From Cyprinodon diabolis (Eukaryota; Chordata; Actinopteri; Cyprinodontiformes; Cyprinodontidae), in the NCBI GenBank assembly GCA_030533445.1, contig CM060066.1, forward strand, positions 33,015,235 through 33,079,234: a stretch of DNA of 64,000 nucleotides, written 5' to 3'. This document shows positions 1-11,837 of the stretch, one piece after another. Within the stretch, counting starts at the first letter, position 1; every line of letters begins with the position of its first letter. The notes beneath the pieces are model-generated. The model was given only the letters and a program-made list of their open reading frames with translations, was not told the DNA's origin and searched no databases. The translations under genes and the position numbers were made by a program.

Positions 1-61
1 TTCTATATTGGTAAAAACTTTACAGGCAGAATTTCCATGCATTCTGAGTTATTAGTTGTAA

Positions 62-1608
62 ACGTGTCGCACCCTAAAAAAAATCTTTAGTTTAAACAAC
101 AAAGAACCCAAATGCAAAAAAAGAGAAAAATCCAACCTTTTATTTAAGTACACTACTTTTGTGGTAAAAATACATTTACACATATAGACAATAAAAAAAC
201 ATGAAATCATATGTTCCACAATTATTGGCACCCCTGATGTTAATACTTTATACAGCCCCTTTTGACAACAAGACAGCACTTAATCTCCTCCGATAACATT
301 TCACCAGATTGGAGAACACAGAGAGGGATCTTTGACGATTCTTCTTTGCACATTCTTTCTAGATCATCCAGTGTCCTGGGTCCTCTCTTGTGCACTCTCC
401 TCTTTAGCTCGACCCACAGGTTTTCTAATGGGTTGGGGCCTGGGGACCGAGATGGCCATGGGAGGACCTTGATTTTGTGGATGCTGAACCATTTTTGTGT
501 AGATTTTGCCACAGGTTTCGGATCATCATCCTGCTGAAAGACTCAGTGACGACCCATCTTCAGCTTTTTGGCAGAGGCCATCAGGTTTTCATTTAAGATA
601 TCCTGGTATTTCAAAGCTTTCATGATGCAATGCACCCTAAAAAGGTTCCCAGGGCCTTTTTAAAAGAGTTGCAGGCCCACAGCATTACAGATCCTCCATC
701 AAACCTCACCGTGGGTATTAGGTCCTTTTCGGCATACTCATCTTTTGTCTTAGCCAGACCCACTTAGAGTGTTTGTTGCCAAAAAGCTCAATCTTAGTCT
801 CATCTGACCAAAGCACACAATCCCAGTAGAAGTCCCAGTGCCACTTAGCAAACTCCAGACGTTTATGTTTGTAAGTGTTGGTGAGAAAAGGCTTTTTCCT
901 TACATGGCTTCCAAACAGCTTGTTGGCATGGAGACTTTGTGACCCAAAGATTCCACTCTTTGTTGTAATTCTGTGACAGTAAGCGTAGGACATTTTTAAC
1001 TTCTCTTACTATCCTCCTCACTGGGCGTTGTGGCAAGATAAACTTAGGACGTCTTCCAGCCTTATTTGTCACTGTTCTAGTTGTTTTAAACTTCTTTAAG
1101 ATTCCTATGACTGTAGATACAGGCAAGTTAAGGCGAGTGGCTATTTTCTTGTAACCATTGCCTGAATTATGAAGGTTGACGCACATCTGCCTTACTTGAA
1201 TTGTGTGTTCTCTTGTCTTTGCCATGCTGACTAATTGGTAAGAGAATTAGGCCTCTGCATCACGTCATATTTATACCCCAGGGAAACAGGAAGTCATGAA
1301 TCACTAATTAAAAGTTCCTAGAAACCCTTACCAACTTTAGCAACTACAGAAAAATACATGTAATGGAAATCAATTACATTTTTTAACGGAATTGTTAGGG
1401 GTGCTGATAATTGTGGCACACATGATTTCATGTTATTTATTTTCTAAATGTGTGATTTTATTTTTACCACCAAAGTAATGTACTTAAAAAAAAGGCTGGA
1501 TTTTTCTTTTTTCTATTTGGGTTCTTTGTTGTTTAAAAGAAAAGGAGATTTTTTTTTTAAGTCCTCAACCACATCTGAAACAGGGGTGCCAATAATTGCG
1601 GAGGTCAC
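62..1608 (-). mobile_element. Degenerate Tc1-like DNA transposon
   Basis: Two long arms, about 62-240 and 1391-1570, are inverted copies of each other over roughly 180 bp and enclose a minus-strand transposase relic. The motif ggggtgccaataattg occurs twice in the right arm (near 1396 in variant form and near 1584), an inner/outer direct-repeat arrangement known from IR/DR-type Tc1 elements. Only the inner copy is visible on the left, near 220-236, so the left tip seems lost or too diverged to see. The right tip runs into a (TA)n tract, as expected for an element that inserts at TA. Confidence 0.85.
240..1225 (-). pseudogene. Tc1-like transposase relic
   Basis: The minus strand encodes a broken DD34E-family transposase, the enzyme that would cut and paste the surrounding element. 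The start at 1225 gives an N-terminal paired-like helix-turn-helix part (863-1225) with the motif TIQVRQMCVNLHNSGNGYKKIA. A second piece in another frame (718-993) holds VLWSDETKIELFG, which contains the first catalytic aspartate. A third piece (240-512) holds the PLENLW motif with the catalytic glutamate. The pieces lie in different frames with stops between them, so no functional protein is possible. Family assignment rests on these motifs; the subfamily is not determined. Confidence 0.85.
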
Positions 1609-1610
1609 TG

Positions 1611-1687
<77 letters not shown>
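1611..1687. repeat. (TA)n microsatellite, about 77 bp
   Basis: Almost uninterrupted TA dinucleotides directly follow the right tip of the Tc1-like element. Apparent proteins of alternating Ile-Tyr read through this tract and are not genes. Confidence 0.95.
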
Positions 1688-1689
<2 letters not shown>

Positions 1690-1692
<3 letters not shown>

Positions 1693-3640
1693 GATTTAAC
1701 AGTATAAAACTTAAACTGTTAAATGGGTTATTATTAGTTGTGTTTGTGATCCACCTGTTTTGTTTGCCTTACATCCTGCATCTTGATTTGCTTTTACTCC
1801 ACTTTTATTTTTCTTATATTTTATTATTTAATTCATGTAAAGTGCTTTCATTTTTTTTTCATGTACTGAATATAGCTATACAAATAAACTCTCCTCGCCT
1901 TGCTCTGTGGTACACTGCAACAGCAAACACTTCTATAAATTGCCACATGTACGTATATGCATTTGTGACTGTTGTATAAGCTTTAGCAGCATTTATTAAA
2001 ACTTCCAGTGTCTAATTAAACAGAAAGTTGTGTGGCTCTCATCTATAGTGGGGTTTGCAAAATTCCATATATAATTAAACTCTGCCAGCAAAGTACTGTC
2101 TTCATGGTGCAATGAACAAACAGCTACATCTGCACACATCCTTTATTACTCCAAGTAATGTGTAGCAAGCCACAAACACTTGTTAAATTATGTTGTGAGT
2201 TGTTTCCCCCAGATGCCCTAGTTGCTTGTTCTATTGAACAGGGACTTGGTGCTGCCTTAAGGGAAAGGAAACAGTCCCTTAAGCGGGTAAAAGAAGATGC
2301 TGAATGTCCCCTGTGAAAAAAGGGAAAGACCACGTCAATGCTCTCTCATGGGAGAGTAGTTGAGGAACAAGGTTTCCCTTCTTTTCTTATTTTCATCTCA
2401 TTCAAAAAAAGTGTCTCAGCACTTAAAACAGTTATCTTTCAGACCTAGTGAACAACCACTTAAACTTTAAAAAATACAGAAAGAAACTTTAAATCAGCAA
2501 GCTGTTTAAGTTTTTTAAGCCCTTATCTTACATTTATTTTTAAAAGTTTTAAATACAATTAGAGATTGAAGTCTTGTTTATGAGTTTTTCGATCAATTGT
2601 ATTTGTTTATTGTTTTAATTTAGACTAAAAACTGCTAAATTGCATTGATGACTCTTAGTTGGCTCCATAAAATGCTAAGTTACAAAGATTTTGTGTCACT
2701 GCATCAAATCATTTTGTGATGTGTCACCGTATCACTGTGTCCGGCAGTGTGCAGACAGATACCCATTTGTCCTGCACGGGGCTTGAAAAGCAGTTTTTTT
2801 TTTTTTTTTTTTTGCATTCTTGCTGGGCTGCAGCCCAATATCCAATCATAGATTGTAAAAAATGAAAAAAAAAAAAAAATGAATCAAATATCTGGTCTAA
2901 CAGAGGATTGGCTAAGAGTAGTAAGATTTTACTGAATTTCTGTAAATAAAAGAGTGGCTTAAAAGAAAGTAGAAAGTGAGAAGATGGTCAGGAGTTATAA
3001 AAGAAAATCAGATATAAGAGTAATTCTTGGTTTTGAAATTAAGCAAAATTTTAAAATTATGTCTAAGCAATTTACCAACTGAATTCAACATTCAACACAA
3101 GTACATTCTGAAAATGCTACTAATAGCAGGAAAGAAATTAATAACAAGAAAGTGGCTTAGTGGGAGTTGTGTGATTGGTCAGCCACGGTAGAAGAAATAC
3201 AGGAAATGGAAATGCTTACCTTCTCCATAGCACTAGGAATTTTGGAATTCTAAAGTAAGTTAAGTATCATTTATTTATTATTCGGGGTGGTGATTGAGGT
3301 TTGGCGCTGTGAGGTTTTGGCAGGACCTGGTAATTCTGTAAAGAAACTCCCACCTGTTTGACCCTTTATGGATCTCTACATACATTGTAACCTGTACACC
3401 TAAAATTTGTCTGTAGTTAAATTTTTTCTGTCCTGCATTGCTGTCCCCCTCCCTTGGTGACCTCTTTGTTCTGAATGTTGTTCATTGTACTTGGTGTGTT
3501 TTTTTATTACTTAATTATTATTGTTATTAGTATTATTATATTCTCTCCTGTTTTGTGTTAGTGTTGTATTTTTCCATGTATAAAAATCTCATCAAAAATA
3601 AAGTATAAAAAAAACAAACAGAGCATGGCAGTTAAGCACC
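1690..3640. other. Gene-free AT-rich stretch
   Basis: No recognisable gene was seen. A T17-18 run lies near 2795-2812 and an A-run near 2865-2879. The segment 2100-2400 is somewhat less AT-rich but gave no recognisable protein in any frame. Confidence 0.6.
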
Positions 3641-3757
3641 TCCCGTGATGCTGAGCACAGTCAGACAGGGGACCCCAGGTCACAAGTCCATTAGGAGTAA
3701 AGCAAAGAACTTTAATGTCAACTACCTTACTACCGTACGCAGGTTTTCAGCACAGAG

Positions 3758-3937
3758 ATGGAACTGCAGCTTGAGAGCTATATCAAGAGATCCTCTGACA
3801 TATATTTTGGTTTGTCTCCATCAGAGTTGAGAAATCTGGCATGTGAATTTGCAGTTGCAAAGGACCTAAAATTTCCACTAGCTTGGTCAGACAATGAAAA
3901 AGCCATCGCGAAATGGTATACAGGCTTCCTAAATTAA
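3758..3937 (+). pseudogene. CENP-B/Tigger-type HTH fragment
   Basis: An open stretch of 59 codons, from an ATG at 3758 to TAA at 3937, reads MELQLESYIKRSS, then YFGLSP, LACEFAVA and AKWYTGFL. This resembles the second DNA-binding helix-turn-helix of CENP-B/pogo/Tigger-type transposases, where a conserved W-x-x-x-F-L segment ends the domain. The frame stays open a short way upstream (about 3719) without an obvious start. No DDE catalytic domain follows. It is therefore read as a fragment left by a transposon. A small domesticated gene is possible, but nothing supports splicing or a promoter. Confidence 0.55.
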
Positions 3938-3939
3938 CT

Positions 3940-5575
3940 GTGACCAGTGGCTTGCTCAGATTTTGATCATTACATTGTTTAATCCAACCAAAATAGTTTT
4001 AACCAACTAGATTGGTTGTTTTTACTACCAATTTATTCTTAGAATATATCCCAACTATATCCAACTGACAGCAAATCTCCTACAAACTCTCACATCTTGA
4101 CTGAGTAGTGATGCTGTTTAAATGCCTGTCGAAGTTCTCGCTCAGTCTGAGTCACTTCCTCTTACAGTCACTTGGTTTCACGGTAGAGAGGCTTCGGACA
4201 TCATCAGTTTTGACCTCTCCCTTAAATAAACCACGCCTCGACAAGCGCTTCGGGGAAACGCCTCCCCACTACTCGACACACGCCTCGAAGCCTCGGCTAA
4301 TCTCATATCGTCATTATTTACCTTCCCAGGACTATGTTTCTACTTCTTATGTACAGCTTTTCCTTTGAAAGATATATTTGGTATGTCTTATGTCTCACCA
4401 GATATTCTGCTCATTAAAATTACCATGGTTCACTTGGAATAGATTAATAAGTGCTAATCAAAAGCGATTATTGTGGAGGTAATTAAACAGCGAGCCGTAC
4501 AACTCATATATAAAACTGTTTTTTTTGTTTTTTCTTCTTTTTTCATGACTAAAAGGTCAAGAGACATTTGTGAGTTACCTTCAGAAAATCTCTGCAAATG
4601 TATTCAGACTTATCATAGAACATTTTTTTATAAAACAGCGCATTTCATCCTCTGTTTAAGTATATTTTTAATTTTTGAATAATATTTTCCTTGTAGAAAT
4701 GCACCTGTCAGACTTGTATGGCTAATTTATGATCCGTGTTTTCTTCTTTTTTTTTTATCTCAAGAATGTAATAGAGAGACTTAGTTGCTATACCCTCTTC
4801 AGACTTCCTGTCACTTTTTCTTTCTTTTCTTTACTCACTGACTGAATAACACATAGATATTTTTTTATTTTTGAAATAGTGTATTAAAAGGTAACAGAAT
4901 AATAAAAGAAAAACTCTCAAAAGTCATTTCTGAAGTCAGAGGGGGGTATCCAGACATGAATAAACCTATAAATAACCAGAGAGCCCCCTTGACGGTTAGG
5001 AGCATCCCATCAGAATTACTGATAGAAAAATAGCAAGGAAATGCAGTGGCCTGAAATCTGATCTCAGATTTAACACCTGTCTTAATCAACCTCAGTTTAT
5101 AGAATTATGCACCCTGATGACACTTAAACTTGCTCAACTTAATGGAATATCACTATCAGCAAAGGAACTTTCAGTCAATGACTTTAGAACAGTTTTGTGA
5201 TGTTTCTTATAGAAACATGGTTTAACGACGACAATGAAACACTTTTTTTTCTAGGGGAAAATAGCAGGAATAAAAACGGCAGAGTAATTTTCTTCATGAT
5301 ACAGTAAACTGTAATGAGTGCAACTTTGACATGAATACTTGGGAATCAGGTTAAAAGGCAACAAACAAACCGCGATACTAACCCTTTACTATTTCTATTT
5401 TTAAATTACTTTAGTGAACTTTTATTTATGATATCCAATGATTATAATATTTTAGAATTATAGGAAACTTTAACATCCATTATAGACAGATAGGCAAAAA
5501 ATGATAATAATGATGTACTTCAAAAATTTGGTATCAATCAACATGTTAAACAGGCTAAACATAATTAAGGAGATA
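3940..5575. other. Gene-free stretch
   Basis: No gene was recognised. A locally CG-richer patch at about 4130-4290 contains two inverted copies of a gaggcttcg/cgaagcctc motif, which may be a worn transposon fragment. The rest is AT-rich. Confidence 0.5.
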
Positions 5576-5583
5576 TTCTAGAT

Positions 5584-6028
5584 CAGGGGTCTTCCACATT
5601 TCCCATGCCAAGGACCCCCAAACTGATGATGAGATGGAGCGGGGACCCCCTAATTATATATATATTGTGTAATAATTTGTTATATTAAACTGTTCCTTTA
5701 GTCAATTTATTACAGCTGGATTTACAGCCCTGGGATCATTAAAGTTTATCTGATTCCTCGTTGATGGGACAGGTGTTGTGAATTAAACGGAGCCCAGCTT
5801 GAAAAAGCTCCTGTTTGTCTCTGAATGTGTGCATTGATGACTGAAAGACATCTTCTACCTCCATTTATCTGTTTACTACAGTGTGTTGAATTCATGTTAA
5901 TGTGTATTTAAAGACATTTCAATTAGTAGAAAAATTGCATGGGGGAATATAAAAAAAACTTTCACGACCCCCATGTAGTACCTCTGTGGACCCCCCAGGA
6001 GTCGCAGACCCCCTGTTGAAGATCTTCG
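5584..6028. mobile_element. Non-autonomous hAT-type element
   Basis: A 445-bp segment is flanked by the 8-bp sequences ttctagat (5576-5583) and ctctagat (6029-6036), which match at seven of eight positions. An 8-bp duplication with a TCTAGA core is typical of hAT insertion. The ends are imperfect inverted repeats: the left begins caggggtcttcc and the right ends tgttgaagatcttcg. The interior has no open frame of note and repeats ggaccccc-type motifs near both ends. Confidence 0.75.
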
Positions 6029-6529
6029 CTCTAGATTTCCTTTTCAGCAATGGTGTACATATCTCTAAGGTCTTTGTAATTGATGTCACTTTCTCAGATA
6101 TGTTTGGTTAACAACAGATGATTCTATGTATCTAGTGTTAAAACCATACAGGAGGTAGTTTCGTTTTTTCATCGAAAAAATGTAACACATGCAAACTATA
6201 TATTGTAGTCATCTTGAGTTTTTCCCTGTATGTTCAAACTGAGAATTTCATTTGTAATCATCCTTCCCTATATAATACCTGGATGACATATACCTTCAAA
6301 CAGCAATTGTTCTACAAAATGAAAAAGCAATAACAAGAGAAAACAATGGAACTTGGAAAAAACCCTCAAAAAAGGTATTTGTTTACTGGGCTGGAAATGA
6401 GGTAAATGCACACATGCTTTAAATTCTTTTGTACGAGTATTTAAAATGTGGGATTATTTTGCAGCATTTGTTTTAAAAAACAATTAGGGGAGTGTCATAC
6501 CATGTTAGACTTTGTGCTTTGTATAAATG

Positions 6530-6530
<1 letters not shown>

Positions 6531-6606
<76 letters not shown>
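6531..6606. repeat. (TA)n microsatellite, about 75 bp
   Basis: Uninterrupted TA dinucleotides lie in AT-rich flanks, with no element end visible at either side. Confidence 0.95.
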
Positions 6607-6609
<3 letters not shown>

Positions 6610-6611
<2 letters not shown>

Positions 6612-7280
6612 TAGTGCACACCGTACTGTGTGCATACATTTTAAAGAGTAAAACAACATTAAAGCTTGTTTTTTTTAACTATACTTCTGTAAGAGGTTTT
6701 CTTTAAAGTAAGTACTTTTCGTTTCTAAAGAATCCCCACATCCCTAAATTAAAATATGGAAAAAAACATAAAATATTCCAAACGTCTGTGGTAATCTAGT
6801 ATGAGAGAGACAGTTCTGCATACTAAACATGTATTAGTAAACAGATGGCAAAATGTTGGAATGTTAATATTTGACACTGTGTGTAATTTTAAGCTCCAGT
6901 GATGGCTTGCGTCAAACAGCTAAAGCCTTTTAGTGCTGTGAACCCAAGCACAGACCATTCTGAATACATAGAAACACACATTTCTTCCCAAATGTTTAGC
7001 ACAAAAATATTTTTTCAGTTGCATTCCTTCAGGTTTGTTAGAAAATGAGCATCTAAATTTTATGATGGATCTTTCTTGTCATACTAGCTGCCAACGCTGA
7101 CACACATTTCAACTTCAAACAGCTTTCCTTCTTGCTAATGAGCAAAGGATAGATCCTGTTTTCAAATCTAGCAAATACAACGCATTTCTGAGATGCATTA
7201 CCTATTCTCTGCCATCAAACCTACTCCTTCATCCTTTGTACCCCGCTCAAATTGAACTCTGAAGTGCCATGCAAATCAAG
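6610..7280. other. Gene-free stretch
   Basis: No gene, RNA or element could be recognised in any frame. Confidence 0.5.
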
Positions 7281-7283
7281 CAC

Positions 7284-7319
7284 TAATCCATTTGAACCTT
7301 GTCAGGTTCAAATGGATTA
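7284..7319. repeat. Perfect 16-bp hairpin with 4-nt loop
   Basis: Arms 7284-7299 and 7304-7319 are exact reverse complements (taatccatttgaacct and its complement) separated by tgtc. No neighbouring coding region explains it. Confidence 0.85.
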
Positions 7320-7523
7320 CGGTGACAGTCTTCTTCACATGTCCCATCAATATCATCTGAAACACATGTTACTACATAAAAGGGTTCTCTAGGTGATCTA
7401 GTTGAGAAAATGTTTGTCAGAAGGGTCATGGTTTGGCTGTACAAATTGATGGAAATGAATGGAGAGGCCCCACAAACATTAACCTCAGACTTTGGGAATT
7501 CAGGGTGATGTGATCTCCTAGGT

Positions 7524-8220
7524 CAGTGATTCCCAACTGGTACCCCTAGAGGTCCACAAGTGCATTGCAAGGGGTACATGAAAATATTTTATTTCTTAGG
7601 TAGTAAAATTAAATAGGGCTGGGATCTGTTTAGTTTTGTCAGGACAAAATGAAGAATTAAACAAGCTTTTATCAACCAAATAGTATGTTTTTCTATGAGT
7701 TCACTTTCAGCTTTGACGCACATCAATACCAAGCAGGGGAACAGACTGGATTTAGCGATCAGACTGGTATCAGGTGTTTTTCACACTGAGCTATCGGAGC
7801 TCATCAAAGCAGCTCAGGTGTCTAGTGAAAACAAAACTAATTAAGTCAGTCTGACTATAATTTTTGTTCTGTATTTAGTTCCCAATTCATCCAGTTTAAA
7901 TGTGATTATAAGGGATTTACTCAGAGGAGCTCCAGTTTTATAAATTCAGGTTTATATTATGATTTTATTTTGCATTTAGTTCGATTCGTTACTAACTTCC
8001 AAGCAACATACTAATGTTATTGTTTTGAGATGGAAAGCTTAAAATGCAAAAGAGTTAGATGCCCAAGTTAAAAAGATTCAGTAAATATATTTTTACTTTA
8101 TAAACAGTTGTTGTACGTTCGACTCTTGGACAATCATAAATACTTTTACTGAGTGGAGTACTAATGGTAATAAAAAATGCCAAAAGGTGTACACAAGTCA
8201 TTAAAGGTTGGAAAACACTG
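7524..8220. mobile_element. Non-autonomous hAT-type element
   Basis: A 697-bp segment is flanked by tcctaggt (7516-7523) and tcctaagt (8221-8228), an 8-bp target duplication with one mismatch. The left tip cagtgattcccaac and right tip ggttggaaaacactg form imperfect inverted repeats of a type common for fish hAT-derived short elements. No transposase is encoded inside. Confidence 0.75.
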
Positions 8221-8228
8221 TCCTAAGT

Positions 8229-9875
8229 GATAGCATAAGTGAATAGCATGCTAAAATTATGCCAAAACCTTAAGCAGTGGCTGCATTGGAACGGAAAATG
8301 TACTCTTAAAAAACTATATGAAGAAATTACTGAACATTTTTTCTTTTTTTTTATGTGCAATCCGAAATGAGGGATCATTTTTGTATGACATCTTAAAAGC
8401 TCTAATCTGTTTCAGTTTGTAAAGTTAAAACATAAGAAAAGATTATTTGGAATTTAGATCATAGCTGTAATCAGGGCCGTAACTACCACGGAGGACACTG
8501 AAGTCTTGTCCTCTGTATTTTTATTTATTAATTGCTTAAATTCTGAGATATGAATTTAAAAAATACACTGAAACTGACTGTAGGGCAATCTCCCCCACAA
8601 AACTATGGTGTGTTTTATATTTTAAGAGCCAAGAGTAGAGTGGCTGTTTTATAAGAAAAACAGAGGGTTTGGGCATACATGCCATGCTTCATCGTCAACA
8701 TCCTCTGTCGCTATGGTAACTGTGACATACAAGGGACTGATGCTGTGAGTCCATAGGTCACTGCAGTCACTGGAAGAGGAGCACATCAAGCTAAAATGTA
8801 GGTGGAAAGCAATTTAAGTTGTAGATGGCTGCAAGTACCAAAAAGCATTTTCATTTGAAAATATTTTGATTTGAGCCCAGTGTAGTATTCAGACAGCAAG
8901 GGAACACTGAACCAAAGTTTATTTACCACCGACCGTCAGTACCAGTCGTTATTTAATTTTCACCGTTTGAAACAACATTCATTATGCGTTTGACATGTTA
9001 GCAATGTTTTGGAATTTAAATTAAAACTTTTATTCATAATTGTTATCTCAGTGTTCGATGTTGAACTGTTTTATAGTTCTGGTGGAGCGCAACGCAGCAA
9101 GATAAAACAGTGGGACAGGAAATAAAATTAAACCTCTTGTTAATTTTCAAAATAATGATAAAATATTTTCTATGGTCTTTACTTAAATAGTCACCATGAT
9201 GATCTTCCAAAAAGCCTGAGAATACCCACATTTTCATCTACAACTTTTGTAATGTGTTAGACTCATGTATTTATTTAATATACTTAATTAAATTTGCATA
9301 TTTTATCTTGTTTATTTAATATTCATAGTTAGTTTGACTACTTTATACTTCGACATTGGGCTGCTATTGGACCAGGGGAATCTAATTTCGTTTAATTTCA
9401 TTTTTGAGTTGTATTAAAGACAAAACTCTGTGAATCATGATGCTGAAATGGCATACTATTTTTATTTCAGCTTAGTATTTCACTGTATTGATATTCTTCA
9501 CTGAAGAGAAAACAAGGTAGGGAGGAAAAGGCTGAGTCAATCCAAGCTTGTCTTTGGACCAGGCAGCAAGAGGAGCATTAAAGAGAGACATAGAAGGAGA
9601 GCAGGTAGGTAAGTGCTACTATAAAAGCTAATGTACCAGAGTTATATACGTTTTAAAAGTCAGATGTTTAATTTATTATAATTGACATATTTTAAGATTA
9701 TAATAGAAATTTGTTTGAAAGCTGACTTTCCTTAATAAGAGGGAACAAATTAGGCACCATCATCAACATAATAGTCTAATTAGTTCTGGGTGTCTATTTT
9801 AAGTACTGAACTAAATATGAAGCAACTAATTTCAATAATTTGTGAATATCTTTTGTGACACATTTCAAACCATTT
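8229..9875. other. Gene-free stretch
   Basis: AT-rich, with no supported gene. The phrase cagggccgtaactacc near 8473 resembles the end of a DNA transposon, but no partner end was found, so it is not called as an element. Confidence 0.45.
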
Positions 9876-9880
9876 GTAAG

Positions 9881-10470
9881 TGTTACGGTCACTGACCTCT
9901 AGGAGCTCTCTTCATGAGAGAGCTCTCTGTTTGTGTTTCAGGTCTCCCTGGCTGTTACAGGTGCAATGCGTTGAAGCTCGTCAGCCACCTCATAAGGAGC
10001 TTCAACCCTGAGATGTCAGGCCCCCCTTCTCTTATTCACTGGGGCCTTGATCTAAAGTGATCTTGTTCATGAGCTGAATGTCTCTGTGTGTTGAACAATT
10101 GACTGACTAAAGTTTTGTTTTTCTGTTCACAGTGGAAGCTGGTAGGGGTTCTCTGCCATTTTTGTTGAACTGTTTTCTCCTTGTTTTGTGGTTAGCCAGG
10201 GAGTCCAGGTATTGTATGTTCTTTTCATTTTCTATGTTAGAAAGTATTTTGTTTTATAAGTAAGGGGGGGGGGGGTTGTTTGTTGTTTTGGCCTTGGAGA
10301 CCCTGATGCTTTAAGCTTCCCTGTTTTGCTGTTTGTTTCTTTTGTGACCCCTGCAAATTGTAAATAAATCATATTTTCCTGCTGACATCATCTTTTAGTT
10401 TACTGACTTTTGTGTTACACCCAGTGCCAGAATTTACCCTTTAGTGTTCTTAAGGGTGGGGGTTGTAATA
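9881..10470 (+). repeat. 5' LTR of the Gmr1-type element
   Basis: The LTR begins tgttacggtc and ends ggttgtaata; the 3' LTR ends gtaaca, so the 5' copy has one change in the terminal inverted repeat TGTTAC/GTAACA. It holds a polyadenylation signal, AATAAA, near 10363-10368 and a G-run near 10265-10276. Transcription would start inside the LTR, but no clear TATA box was identified. Confidence 0.93.
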
Positions 10471-10474
10471 TAAG

Positions 10475-10492
10475 TGGGGGCTTGTCCGGGAT
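10475..10492 (+). other. Primer binding site, tRNA-Pro type
   Basis: Four bases after the 5' LTR, tgggggcttgtccgggat matches the classic 18-nt proline-tRNA primer site at 17 of 18 positions. This is where the tRNA 3' end would prime minus-strand DNA synthesis. Confidence 0.9.
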
Positions 10493-10510
10493 TTGATTTA
10501 CTTTTTGAAC

Positions 10511-11827
10511 ATGGCACAGTTTAGTTTGGAGGAGTTTTTGGGTAACCCTACCATACAACATTTTGATGTCTGTAGAAAAGATGATTTATATGAAATTGCA
10601 TCACATTTTGGTGTCCGTGTCTCTTAGTCTTTGCTTAAACGTGAACTGAAATCTCTTGTCTTCAGTGGCTTGGTTGAGAAAGGAGTACTCCCAGTGAGAA
10701 TGGATAAGGAGGAGGTCAGCTCTTCTGAAACTGCTGAACAGTTTGAGGTTTGTGCTGAGGAGGGATTGAAGACACCTCCTGTTGCTGCCAAGCCAGAGTT
10801 GGAAAAACCACCAGCCTCTCTCCCACGGTTTGAGCCTTTCTCTATGGAGTCCCCAAATCCTAGTGTTGAGGCACGTCCAAAGGTACGTCTGGTGCGGCTA
10901 GAACTTGAAGCTAAGGAAAGGGAACGGAAGGATGAATTTGAGTTCCAGCTTAAGTGCAGAAGAATTGAAGCTGAAACTGCCATCAAAATGCGTCAGCTGG
11001 AGCTACAGTCTCATAAACTGACCACTGTACTCACTACGGATTCTGGTGGGGATGAAGATGACGGCGTTCTTTCCCCAGATAAACCATCCTCCCCTTCATC
11101 ACCTTTCACGTTTGACATCAGCAAAAGTATTGCCCTGGTCCCACCTTTCCGGGAGACGGAGGTGGAGGCATATTTTAATGCGTTTGAACGTATTGCTGTT
11201 GCCCTTCATTGGCCCACAGAAGTTTGGTCCCTTTTGTTGCAGTGCAAACTCAGTGGTAAGGCACAGGAAGTATGTTCAGCACTAACAATTGAAGACAGTC
11301 TTGTGTATGACAAAGTTAAAGCTGCCATACTCAGGGCATATGAGCTGGTGCCTGAGGCATACAGGCAGCGTTTCAGATCCTTAAGAAAATCCAGTGCACA
11401 AACATTTGTTGAATTTGCAAGGGAGAAGGGAATGTTATTTGACAGATGGTGCCAGGCAACTAAAGTTACTGATTTTTCTTCACTACGTGAGTTGATATTG
11501 TTGGAAGAGTACAAAAACTGCCTTCCAGATCATACAGTTTTGTACTTGAATGAACAGAAAGCCTCAACCTTACAAGAGGCAGCTGTCCTGGCTGAAGAAT
11601 TTGCCCTTACTCATAAAAATGTTTTTGTTTCTAAACCTGACCAACCCTATCGTGACAAGACGTGGAAGGATGTACCACAATCTAGGGTTAAGAACTCTTC
11701 AATTTCCAAATCGGAGAGACAGTGTTTTTATTGTCATAAAATGGGGCATATTGTTTCTGATTGTTTGGCCCTGAAACGTAAGCAGGCACCCCAACCAGCT
11801 ACAGGGGTTAGCCTGGTTAGCTCGTAA
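10511..11827 (+). pseudogene. gag: gag with SCAN-like capsid and CCHC knuckle
   Basis: Reading starts at the ATG at 10511, directly downstream of the primer site. It is stopped by TAG at 10625-10627 after 38 codons, then stays open in the same frame for 398 codons to 11827. Counting from 10631, residues 85-130 are charged and likely coiled coil. Residues 160-240 resemble a capsid N-terminal part. Residues 243-330 (AYRQRFR, FVEFAREK, LRELILLEEY, YLNEQKA) match the SCAN-like capsid C-terminal fold. Residues 365-378 are a zinc knuckle, C-x2-C-x4-H-x4-C. Gag would form the particle that packages element RNA. The early stop would block normal Gag. It is known that vertebrate SCAN domains derive from gag of this element group. 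Confidence 0.9.
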
Positions 11828-11837
11828 GCTGGAGGAA

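Noticed and set aside
8473..9875. Possible DNA transposon starting cagggccgtaactacc
   Set aside because: No matching inverted end or target duplication could be found.
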